Part shown: in pieces, positions 15,101 to 23,496 of the stretch
Numbering within the stretch: position 1 is the stretch's first letter
Layout of the letters: every line of letters begins with the position of its first letter
NCBI GenBank assembly: GCA_002633025.1
Contig: NMRB01000779.1
Span: forward strand, 194,064 to 258,063
Reading direction: 5' to 3'
From: Notospermus geniculatus
Lineage: Eukaryota > Nemertea > Pilidiophora > Heteronemertea > Lineidae
DNA: 64,000 bases
The notes under the pieces: model-generated
What the model was told of the DNA's origin: nothing
The model's input: only the letters and a program-made list of their open reading frames with translations
The model's database searches: none
Position numbers and translations under genes: made by a program

Positions 15101-18100
15101 AGTGGATGAAAGACTATGAAATTGGATTAAATTTCATGCGTAATTATTCTCCCTGTTGATAATGAAAAGAAACCTTTATCAGCAGAAAGTTGTCAGCGTG
15201 ATATTCGCATATCTTTGAAGATCTTTTCCAGTTAAGCTCCTGTAGCGGAACTCAACAACACTTTCAACTTACCCTTACAAATTGGTCCTTTCCAGTGTTA
15301 TTCTTTCTATAGTGCCAGTGAATTTACCTTTTTTTCGTGTGTTTGTGTAGTTGCGACTTAGTGACTAACAAAATCTAATTTGATTATCTCTTTTTCTGAA
15401 GTAGTAGAGTCGGTTTATTGATAGAGCTTTTCATAAAAATGTACCCTTTTAGACATTTGGAAACCAGCGAGTGCAAAAAAGTTGAAGCTTGTGGAAATAT
15501 GACAATATAAGGCAGTTTCTCTGCATAAGATCCTAAGGAAATTCCTTTTCTTGAGTTACTGAGCTACGGTACTTGCAACACCCAACTTTTTATAAAACTG
15601 TCTGAGGTAAAAGAGTTTCTTTAGCTGTTTAGTTTGCTCGTGGTGAATATACAATACAATCAAAGAATAAAGAACATTTCTTCTGTCCTTGGTTGTCAAA
15701 GTGTGACTCAACTGCTGTTGTTCACAGCGAACTATTGTCTGTCCTCAGTAACCAAAGTGTCACTCAATCAACTGCTTTTGTTCACTGCAGGACACTATTG
15801 TCGGTTTTGGTAACGTGTGACTCAATCAACTGCTATTGTTCACAGCAGGAAACTGACTCAATTGACTGCTATTGTTCATAGCAGGAAACTAGGTCTATTA
15901 TCTGTCCTTGTTAACCAAAGTGCGACTCAATTGACTGCTATTGTTCACTGCAGGAAAGTTGTGAGCCATTGAACCAAAGTGTGACTCAATCTACCGCTAT
16001 TGTTCACTGCAGGAAACTATTGTCCTTAGAAACTGAAGTGTGACTCAATCTACTGCTATTGTTCACTGCAGGAAACTATTGTCCTTGGGAACTGAAGTGA
16101 CTCAGTCTACTGCTTTTGTTCACTGCAGGAAACAATTGTCCTTGGGAACTGAAGTGCGACTCAATCTACTGTGTTTGTTCACTGCAGGAAACTGTTGTCC
16201 TTGGGAAATGAAGTGTGACTCAATCTACTGCCTTTGTTCACATAACTATAAACTGTGACTTAAATTGTTTGTTCTTGTTTACTTGTCGGTGAGATTCCTG
16301 TGTCTGGTGTTGGTCACAGCAGTATGACTTCTTCGTCCACTGAGATGGAACTCATCTGCTGATGTTCCCTTGTTCTCAGAGATTTGATTAAGTCATAAGT
16401 TCTTGTTCACTGAACTCTGACTCGATTGCTTCTAGCTGAGGGATCATTTACCTCAGGTTAGCAAACTTTTCTCTTGATGTAAAGGAGAAAGCTGGACATG
16501 TCCATCCATTATCACTACAAATGGAGATGTCATCACCTCAAGTATTTGGAATTCATATCAAGTTGGTTGCAGGAAGCTTGACTAATATGATTTCCTCTCT
16601 CTCTGATAGGTGGCAGAGACATTAGTTTTCATTGTGGTGAAGTCAGTAATACAAAAATGACAATAGAAATAATTATAAGCTTGAAGAACTAGGCCTAAAA
16701 GACATCTTTTTAATTTTGAAGTATGTAGGCGTGACTTAGACAATCAAGATACCTTGTGATACTTTAACCAGTTTCCTTGTTGAGGTTGGCTCTGTAGGAT
16801 TGGCCAATAATAAGAACGTGTTCTGATTTGCAACTCATCAAATTAGTGACAAAAGGACTTCCAAATTAATGGCAATAGCAGCAAAAGCCTCACTAATCAG
16901 TGGCAAAGGGACTAACTAATTAGCAGCAAAAGCCTCACTAATCAGTGGCAAAAGGACTCACTAATTAGCAGCAAAAGCATCACTAATCAGTGGCAAAAGG
17001 ACTCACTAATTAGCAACAAAAGGACTCACTTATTAGTAGCAAAGGGGCTTGCTAATTAGCTGCAAAAGGACTCGCTAATTAGTGACAAAAAGACTCACTA
17101 ATTAGCGACAAAAGGAATAAAAAATTAGAAAAGTAGAAAAGGATTGTTTATGTCTCAACTTTCATCCAGCCGTCACCAATAAAATCAATTCTGTTGATGA
17201 CTTTGTGCCTGTGACTTTCAAAATGATTTTATCATCAGTCAAAAACACTGAAAACTTTGGAAACAAGTGAGTTTTGCACCTACCTTGCGTCCAGCAAGCT
17301 CCGCAGATCAGTAGGTACACAATTAGCATTAACTTCCCTGCCATGTCCTCGGAGATGCTTATCAAATACAGATAATAAGAAGATCCAACTGCTTGTTAAG
17401 TTTCCTTCCTTCTGACACCGGCAACAAGTGCTATTTGAATCCAGGACGATATATCCCATGATTCATTGCAACTCAGCTAACTTCTTGGGAGATTACCCAT
17501 GATGCACTTGTGCTTGAAAAGACTCCCTTTGCTCCAAATGCCCCCTACCATATTTTCTCCCAGAGTTGTCAAACTGAAATGAAGAACGTACATTGCCCTG
17601 GAAACTATTTTCATGAAAAAGCTTCATAAAATTTGTCTTCAGAATTGCACTTTGAGAATCAATATTTAAACATGCTTCATTTCTTCCAGGTGGACTGTTA
17701 ATAACGTGGTTTTAGCTTCTTTTCAGAATTTTTCAATTGGCTCGAGGATCGAGGGCAGCATTATGCTCTAACATGGCGTGGGCCGCGTTGTTAAGGTGGC
17801 GAACCATCTTAGTTTATTATGTTCTAATGATCAGCTGTATTTTGTCTTTTAGGTCTGGAGTATGGACAACATGATCTGCACGCAGACGCTTGTTCGGCAT
17901 CAAGGTAGCGTGGCGTGTCTGGCCATCTCTCGAGGACGAGTTTTCTCAGGTGCTGTAGATAGCACAGTGAAGGTGAGAGAGCAAACCGACCTGTCATCAA
18001 TCTATAACTAATTGGTATAAATGATGGAGTTACACAGTGGTCTGGTCAGATTCTCCATTATCCTGATGATCACTTTGAGTCTCTTAATGAGTGTCTCCTT

Positions 18101-20412
18101 TGATCTGTGTATGAATATTATGAAGACTAAGACAGTCTTTGGGCAGCTAAGTTTGGAACTACATGTATATTCCAGATTGTGTATGATAATGATAATAGGA
18201 GTTGTGAATACAGACTGTATACTGCCTGTATTGGATCATAAACAGATTGATGTCATTAGTTGGATGGTGCATATTTGGTGGAAATGTGCATGCGAAGAAA
18301 CTGTGGAACTGATGGACTTTAAATCCTTTATGGGGGAGTTATATGTATAGTACCGGGTACACCTAGTTTGCCACCCTTCTGAAAAAGGTCCTTTGTTTCA
18401 GATTTTCAGGCCCGTAGCTAGCATAGGGACTGNNNNNNNNNNNNNNNNNNNNNNNNNNNNNNNNNNNNNNNNNNNNNNNNNNNNNNNNNNNNNNNNNNNN
18501 NNNNNNNNNNNNNNNNNNNNNNNNNNNNNNNNNNNNNNNNNNNNNNNNNNNNNNNNNNNNNNNNNNNNNNNNNNNNNNNNNNNNNNNNNNNNNNNNNNNN
18601 NNNNNNNNNNNNNNNNNNNNNNNNNNNNNNNNNNNNNNNNNNNNNNNNNNNNNNNNNNNNNNNNNNNNNNNNNNNNNNNNNNNNNNNNNNNNNNNNNNNN
18701 NNNNNAAAAGGTCCTTTGTTTCAGATTTTCAGGCCTGTAGCTAGCATAGGGACTGGGGGGAGGGGGGGGGCAAATGCTCCCCAGGCAAATTGTGCAAAAA
18801 AAAATTTTCCAACAAAATGGGATAAATGGGATAAAAGATCATTATTGTTCATGTCTCAGAGTGCAGGAACTTGACCTCAAATCGCATCTCAGAGCTTCTA
18901 ATTTTCAAAAATTTTCTGGGGGAGGTCCCCAGACCCCCTCCCCCGCAAAACCGGCCCCTTTGGAATGCCCCCCAGCAGAAAAAGCTAGCTATGGCCCTGA
19001 TTTTGAAATACGGATGACAGCAAAATAGAGCAAGACCTGATTCCTCATCGCTGGTACTTCCGAATACTGGCAGTTTTAGTGATTTTGTAACTACTGTAGA
19101 TCGATGCTACTCTGTAGCTGGCAGTGAAGGGGTTAATACCTCCTCCCTGGAGAGTCTGCAGCTCTGTGGCATTCATTGACTTTTCCAGATTCCACCTCAG
19201 TGTTGCACTTGAATGACATTCAGGTCTTCTCATGATGATAAAGTAGACATGAATATTCAACATATTCTTTTCGATACGCCCTTTATCCCAGCTCGAGGTG
19301 GATAAGCATCTGGGACGAATTAGATATTTTCATTCTTTCTTCACCTTACAACTTGCCTTATTGGCAATTTTTCCGTTTTGAATGCCTGCATCTTAGATTC
19401 ATCATCTGTGAGATTAAATATCGCATGCAACGTCTCACTCTGTCTCTGATGATTAATCTCATTCTATTGTGATCAGCCCCGCAAACAAGCCAGTCAAATT
19501 TCAAAGAATGGTGATGAAAACACGAATCTTCGGGATTCGGAGATATTGCAAACCTTTTTATTGACTCGTGTGCGAGGATTAGAATCTAGCAGTCGGGATT
19601 TAAAGCCCCACAGTATTGAATTTTACGGTATTTTCAAAATGTTAGGAGAGTGGAGGTTGAGGTCTCAGGGCCTCGTGAAGGTCTCCAAAATGCTTGCCTG
19701 ATACTTACTTTTAATAACCAAGGCCTAGTTTTCAACAGAGAGTGAAAAAACTGCGTAGGGGAGCTCTAATGCATTGAGATAGAGCGCAGTACATTTTTAC
19801 ACTACGCTGACGTCGTGACGTCGTCAAGAATCGCGGCGACGATTTGCGTTTTTCAGATTCAATACAGTGGGGCTTTAAGAAACAGATGACGCCGAGGGCA
19901 GTTGTCAAGAAATCACTGAAGCCCTGCGATGTGCGATAGTGGCGGCTTCATTTGAATGTGAATGGCGCCTGCACTGAATGAAAAGAATGGTTGTGATATG
20001 GCAATTTCAAGTTCTATGATTGTTGAGATATTTTGGTGCTTGAGTTCATTGCCATGAGTGTTCAGGGTCTCTGCCAGAAATTTTTTTGAGGCTTTCTTTC
20101 AAAATCGACAAAAACCCATGAAATATAATGAAAATGGCCCTTTTCTGTTCCTTTGAGGGTATTAGCATGGTACCCTTAGTACATTCTGGCGGAAACACTG
20201 ATGTGTTAACTTCTACTCATTCTTTCCCCATTGATACAACGTCATATCAAAGTGAACTACGGTACATATATATTGAAAAATGATGTCAGATTATGTTGAC
20301 GTCATCTACAATCAATCTGACATGATTTTAGTATCACACTCCATATTTTAGTATCACACTCCACCTTGATTTCTAATGACATCTCAATCTATTGTTACAG
20401 GTCTGGCAATAA
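133..20412 (+). CDS. TRAF7: TRAF7, 3' part: E3 ubiquitin ligase WD40 propeller (partial, 5' end outside window)
   Basis: Coding exons seen: 133-249, 470-589, 920-1051, 17853-17972 and 20401-20412 (stop TAA). All five begin in phase 0 with GTC TGG or ATC TGG, so each exon opens with the VW/IW that starts a WD40 blade. Readable landmarks are [58 protein letters not shown] and [10 protein letters not shown], which match the end of vertebrate TRAF7 almost residue for residue. In vertebrates TRAF7 is a RING, TRAF-zinc-finger and seven-blade WD40 protein that binds MEKK3 and promotes ubiquitination; the RING half lies upstream of this window. The last exon encodes only V-W-Q before the stop (vertebrates end VWTC). 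The intron from 1052 to 17852 is unusually long. The terminal exon is repeated at 21633-21644, probably by assembly duplication. Confidence 0.93.
2385..2390 (-). terminator. Possible poly(A) signal for the nested minus-strand gene
   Basis: AATAAA on the minus strand, about 660 nt beyond the TAA of the candidate peptide gene. Position and orientation fit a 3' UTR end, but the hexamer is common by chance. Confidence 0.25.
3048..17344 (-). CDS. Candidate nested gene for a small secreted peptide precursor (3 exons)
   Basis: Read on the minus strand, exon 1 (17344-17284) starts with ATG and encodes a signal-peptide-like segment: MAGK followed by the hydrophobic run [13 protein letters not shown]. 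It ends in phase 1 before GTAGGT. Exon 2 (7669-7607, 63 nt) follows a pyrimidine-rich acceptor (TGTCTCTTTCCAG), encodes [20 protein letters not shown] and ends in phase 1 before GTAAGA. Exon 3 (3148-3048) follows TTATATTTTCAG, is entered in phase 1 and ends [10 protein letters not shown] then TAA. Both junctions create Gly codons and the joined frame is 74 residues. An internal RR and a C-terminal GRRR are what a peptide-hormone precursor shows (dibasic cleavage, Gly amide donor). An AATAAA lies downstream at 2390-2385. A signal peptide followed by a phase-1 intron is typical of secreted proteins. I do not recognise the peptide family. Missing exons, or chance assembly of the parts, cannot be excluded. 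Confidence 0.42.
3820..4172. repeat. Minisatellite with TCAAGGTCA core
   Basis: About six imperfect units of roughly 50-60 bases, each containing TTTGCTATTATTAACTTTTT, CCATGTGATA and AGGTCAAGGTCAAG. The repeated TCAAGGTCA is an extended nuclear-receptor half site (ERR, FTZ-F1/SF-1 type). It lies in the long TRAF7 intron. Confidence 0.85.
5512..5970. mobile_element. 459-bp MITE with 22-bp perfect terminal inverted repeats
   Basis: The left end, beginning TAAAGCCTCGCTTATGTC, is exactly repeated in reverse complement at 5949-5970. The interior has many copies of CGACATAAG and ACTAGTTG(C/G)CAACTAG in both orientations. The outer TA dinucleotides could be a TA target duplication. There is no coding sequence, so the element is non-autonomous; the superfamily is not determined. 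Confidence 0.8.
6112..6173. mobile_element. Fragment of the GTGCAATAATATTG MITE family
   Basis: Shares CCAGAAGCACAT, CCCATATTGTGCAATAATA and TTGTACCGTGGAAAAAC with the right end of the complete element at 30684-30843. Only one end is present. Confidence 0.6.
8998..9060. repeat. CT-rich (CCCT)n low-complexity tract
   Basis: Runs of CCCTCCCT and CTTCC interrupted by short unique bits, flanked by further pyrimidine-rich sequence to about 9110. No coding potential. Confidence 0.7.
9668..10041 (-). mobile_element. tRNA-derived SINE, interrupted by a MITE
   Basis: Body motifs ACTTGCCCTTCCAAGGCAC and AGGCACCA, then the tRNA-like head with GTCGAACCC (box B) and GATAACAACTCGG, match the better copies at 24218-24493 and 26538-26822. 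The head and body are split by the inverted-repeat element at 9751-9957. The 3' body end is degraded and includes an N at 9663. Confidence 0.7.
9751..9957. mobile_element. About 205-bp MITE nested in the SINE
   Basis: Near-perfect terminal inverted repeats of about 48 bp: the left arm reads TGACCCGGCACAACAAAATG then AGTCGG and the right arm is its complement with few changes. The flanking SINE sequence is contiguous once the insert is removed: CCATATG on the left and CATATGG on the right, where intact copies have one CCATATGG. The target duplication therefore lies within the palindrome CATATG (TA, or the whole hexamer; not resolvable). Confidence 0.8.
11215..11335. mobile_element. Degenerate copy of the TCCTCTTCATAC hairpin element
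   Basis: GGTTTGGTCTCGCTCCTCTT, CATACATTCGCACACAAAG and the imperfect inverted partner GGAGAGGAGCAGGGTAAACC resemble the hairpin elements at 37571-37669 and 47042-47140. Confidence 0.55.
14590..14645 (-). repeat. tRNA-like (SINE head) fragment
   Basis: On the minus strand the sequence contains CAGGTTCGATTCCTG, a good box B, preceded by GGCACAGTGCTGAGCAT. It does not fold as a full tRNA. The adjacent 14640-14890 is C-rich with (CCCA)n and repeats part of this unit near 14790. Confidence 0.45.
15690..16258 (+). repeat. Minisatellite, about 60-bp units
   Basis: Around nine or ten units containing GTGTGACTCAATCTACTGCT, ATTGTTCACTGCAGGAAACT and ATTGTCCTTGGGAACTGAA. Units at 15980-16220 are the most regular. 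Open reading frames across it are by-products of the periodicity. Confidence 0.9.
16841..17116 (+). repeat. Minisatellite, about 26-bp units with CTAATTAG
   Basis: Roughly ten units of the form CTAATTAGCNNCAAAAGGACTCA, with a variant CTAATCAGTGG alternating in the first half. The CTAATTAG palindrome contains the homeodomain core TAATTA. Confidence 0.85.
18383..18755. other. Assembly gap (273 N) flanked by a 50-bp direct repeat
   Basis: The Ns run 18433-18705. The 50 bases before the gap (AAAAGGTCCTTTGTTTCAGA through GTAGCTAGCATAGGGACTG) recur just after it with one C/T change. Either the repeat is real and broke the assembly, or the gap was bridged with overlapping ends. Confidence 0.95.
18730..18999. 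mobile_element. hAT-like MITE (CAGGCC...GGCCCTG ends)
   Basis: The left end CAGGCCTGTAGCTAGC and the right end GCTAGCTATGGCCCTG are inverted partners. A long G run and its C-rich counterpart (CCCCCTCCCCCG) lie inside. No clean 8-bp target duplication is visible, partly because the left side adjoins the gap repeat. Confidence 0.5.
19599..19878. mobile_element. 280-bp MITE with TTAAAGCCCCAC ends
   Basis: The left end TTTAAAGCCCCACAGTATTG and the complement of the right end (TTAAAGCCCCACTGTATTG) match over about 23 bp. The interior includes TGACGTCGTGACGTCG. It is inserted in the last TRAF7 intron. Confidence 0.7.
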
Positions 20413-21401
20413 GCACAATGAGTTGACATCATTCCAAACAGTATTAGAACTGGCTGAAATTCTTCCTCGCTGGATAAGACTAATCTGGGCTTAAGGCATG
20501 ATGAGAAGAGAACGATCTCAATCGTTAAGATGGGAGAATTCGTTGCCTTAGGGAGTTTCCTCCGAGAAGAGCATTGAGGGCACTGATGGAGTTGTACATA
20601 CAGACAGGATCAGGAGTCTCAAGTAATCCATCCAGGATGTCTTCTACTTGATTTCAGATTAGAGTTAATCTGGCCAAGGATTTCTTATCCATTGGCAGGC
20701 GCGGATCCGGGGGGCGCACCCAGTGCGCACCCCCCTTTTTGGCCAACACACAGCGGATTTCAGTGTTTCTAGCACAGTGTGTCCCCTCTTGTCCGAAATC
20801 GTGGATCCGCCCCTGATTGAATAGCTCATAGCATCGATCCATTTTGTACAAAGGGTGAGGGTCACAATCTCATGTGATGACATGTCCATTTCTGACCAAG
20901 TGTCTTATCAAAATTTATAACTTGGAATTTATGACATTTTATAGTCTAATCATACGTATCTTATCATGTACCTGGTATGATATTTTCTATAAAAGCCTGG
21001 TAGTTGATATTTGGATTCATCATGTTTCTAGCTTGAGCAGACTTGTCTTTTTGCCCAGTAATTAAAAAATGGAGAGTTTTGATTGGAGTTATGGTTTCAT
21101 TCTTGGCTACTTGCATTGCAGTGGCACTGCTTATTCCCCATCAACAGTTTAATGAATGCTTAGATGATAAAATGGGAGTGTTTTATGATTTCTTGAATTA
21201 CCATGGCAAAATTGGTCCAAGATGGCCGCTTGTGAAGCTGATCTATTGAACAAAGCTGTCAATTTTGAATTATCATTTGAATTAGGATCACCTATAGGAA
21301 CTATTTTTGATTACTAAGTTTTGGATCAGTTATATTATATGGACACTGTGATCTTGCCTCAACGTCCAAGCAACATGGTTATAATGTCCACATTAATCTA
21401 T
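20172..21401 (+). repeat. Tandem duplicate unit A containing the TRAF7 last exon
   Basis: This 1.23-kb stretch begins ACCCTTAGTACATTCTGGCG and ends CATTAATCTAT. It recurs at 21403-22631 with scattered substitutions and small indels. The two units are separated by one N at 21402. It contains the VWQ-stop exon, 3' UTR and a small hAT-like element (20697-20815). Confidence 0.95.
20697..20815. mobile_element. Small hAT-like MITE (CAGGCGCGGATCC...), unit A
   Basis: The ends CAGGCGCGGATCC and GGATCCGCCCCTG are inverted; the interior has GGGGGGCGCACCC and GTGCGCACCCCCC. I see no matching 8-bp flank. The same insertion is in unit B at 21927-22046. Confidence 0.6.
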
Positions 21402-21402
21402 N

Positions 21403-22631
21403 ACCCTTAGTACATTCTGGCGGAAACACTGATGTGTTAACTTCTACTCATTCTTTCCCCATTGATACAACGTCATATCAAAGTGAACTACGGTACATAT
21501 ATATTGAAAAATGATGTCAGATTATGTTGACGTCATCTACAATCAATCTGACATCATTTTAGTATCACACTCCATATTTTAGTATCACACTCCACCTTGA
21601 CTTTCTAATGACATCTCAATCTATTGTTACAGGTCTGGCAATAAGCACAATGAGTTGACATCATTCCAAACAGTATTAGAACTGGCTGAAATTCTTCCTC
21701 GCTGGATAAGACTAATCTGGGCTTAAGGCATGATGAGGAGAGAACGATCTCAATCCTTAAGATGGGAGAATTCGCTGCCTTAGGGAGTTTCCTCCGAGAA
21801 GAACGTTGAGGGCACTAATGGAGTTGTACATACAGACAGGATCAGGAGTCTCAAGTAATCCATCCAGGATGTCTTCTGTTGATTTCAGATTAGAGTTAAT
21901 CTGGCCAAGGATTTCTTATCCTTAGACAGGCGCGGATCCGGGGGGCGCACCCAGTGCGCACCCCCCTTTTTGGCCAACACACAGCGGATTTCAATGTTTC
22001 TAGCACAGTGTGTCCCCTCTTGTCCGAAATCGTGGATCCGCCCCTGATTGAATAGCTAATAGCATCGATCCATTTTGTACAAAGGGTGAGGGTCACAATC
22101 TCATGTGATGACATGTCCATTTCTGACCAAGTGTCTTATCAAAATTTATAACTTGGAATTTATGACATTTTATAGTCTAATCATATGTATCTTATCATGT
22201 ACCTGGTATGATATTTTCTATAAAAGCCTGGTAGTTGATATTTGGATTCATCATATTTCTAGCTTGAGCAGACTTGTCTTTTAGCCCAGTTATTAAAAAG
22301 TGGAGAGTTTTGATTGGAGTTATGGTTTCATTCTGGCTACTTGCATTGCAGTGGCACTGCTTATTCCCCATCAACGTTTTAATGAACGCTTAGATGATAA
22401 AATGGGAGTGTTTTATGATTTCTTGAATTACCATGGCAAAATTGGTCCAAGATGGCCGTTTGTGAAGCTGATCTATTGAACAAAGCTGTCAATTTTGAAT
22501 TATCATTTGAATTAGGATCACCTATAGGAACTATTTTTGATTACTAAGTTTTGGATCAGTTATATTATATGGACACTGTGATCTTGCCTCAACGTCCAAG
22601 CAACATGGTTATAATGTCCACATTAATCTAT
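21403..22631 (+). repeat. Tandem duplicate unit B, second copy of the TRAF7 last exon
   Basis: Near-identical to 20172-21401, including acceptor TTGTTACAG and V-W-Q-stop at 21633-21644. The start immediately after a lone N suggests an allelic contig joined in series rather than a biological tandem duplication. Confidence 0.9.
21927..22046. mobile_element. Small hAT-like MITE, unit B
   Basis: Same insertion as 20697-20815, in the duplicate. The base context left of it differs (CCTTAGA instead of CCATTGG), one of the clearest differences between the two units. Confidence 0.6.
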
Positions 22632-22848
22632 CTAACTCGATTGCTATGTATACTAATTCTGCTATGCTATTTTACAGTATTTACGAGAAACAAGGTATTG
22701 TAGTACATAAGATTTATGATAATTGGTTGGTAGGCCTATGAAGGATTGTTGCAATGCAGTGAAAGTAATGGCAACAACTTAGTCCTTCTGAGAGTATAAA
22801 ATGGTGTGTAAAACATCAAAAATTGCTGTACATATTGTAGTGGAAGAT

Positions 22849-22854
22849 AATAAA
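22849..22854 (+). terminator. Possible poly(A) signal of TRAF7
   Basis: AATAAA in GATAATAAATTG, downstream of the VWQ stop and 344 bases before the opposing PTCD1 signal. No other gene start intervenes, so the two genes appear convergent. Confidence 0.35.
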
Positions 22855-23197
22855 TTGTATATATTTGCAGAAAATAATGGAAAAAATGTGTCTTCTTTTA
22901 TCTATCTATTCATAACGATGCCTCTTATTGTAGTTCATTACCGAGATGAAATCTGCCTGCAGATGTGCCAGAACGCCACCAGATGCTGGTCGATATCGTA
23001 GGTACTACGAATCATTGGAAAGTTTCATGAATACATCTACCGTACTCATCTCTGATTCAGCAGCTCTACATGTAGTTCTAATGTACTTGTTGTCATTTGC
23101 CATGCTTACATATAGTTCAGTGGTTATCTACTTTGTGTACGTGGCAGTGGGTTATTGAAGTAATCGCAAAAAAGATTGCGGAGTAGTCAAATTGATT

Positions 23198-23203
23198 TTT
23201 ATT
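23198..23203 (-). terminator. Possible poly(A) signal of PTCD1
   Basis: AATAAA on the minus strand (GTGCAAAATAAAAATC), about 300 nt beyond the PTCD1 stop at 23497-23499. Confidence 0.4.
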
Positions 23204-23496
23204 TTGCACATATTCTCAACACATACTGACAGACATGGTGACAAAACTGTCCCTCTTCATGCAGTATAAATGCACTACCCGGTAATTAGTCCTGAGACAT
23301 AATACTGGTAATCTTTTCCAGGGGTTTGCTTCTTGGCATACTCGACAGTACATGGAGCTCAACAACGTTCTTCAAAAGCTCTCTGCAAGTGTAGCTCTAA
23401 CTGGAGTACCATGCTTGCAAAAGGGCAATAAAACTACACTGTAGCCTCCCAGCAGCTCTTGTGAGGAGTCCAATGTAAGCTGCTTTACATATGTCC

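Larger units (their letters stand above)
1052..17852. other. 16.8-kb TRAF7 intron
   Basis: This single intron separates two WD40 exons whose neighbouring introns are only 220-330 bases. It holds minisatellites (3820-4172, 15690-16258, 16841-17116), a perfect-TIR MITE (5512-5970), a SINE split by another MITE (9668-10041), C-rich and CT-rich tracts, and three minus-strand mini-exons that form a candidate nested gene (3048-3148, 7607-7669, 17284-17344). From about 10.1 to 15.6 kb and from 1.1 to 2.3 kb I see no other convincing coding sequence; the open frames there lack splice support or family resemblance. Confidence 0.8.

Noticed and set aside
15693-16258. Repeated IVHCRKLLS-type open frames
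   Set aside because: Created by the 60-bp minisatellite period, not a repeat protein.
15690-17116. CRISPR-like spaced repeats
   Set aside because: Units are imperfect and contiguous without unique spacers, in a eukaryotic intron; they are minisatellites.
17162-17283. Continuation of the signal-peptide frame past the 17284 donor
   Set aside because: The unspliced frame hits a stop immediately (G TAG); only the spliced reading makes sense.
20064-20204. hAT-like ends CAGGGTCTCTGCCAGAAAT and CATTCTGGCGGAAACACTG
   Set aside because: Suggestive, but the inverted match is short and the flanking 8-mers differ; not listed as an element.
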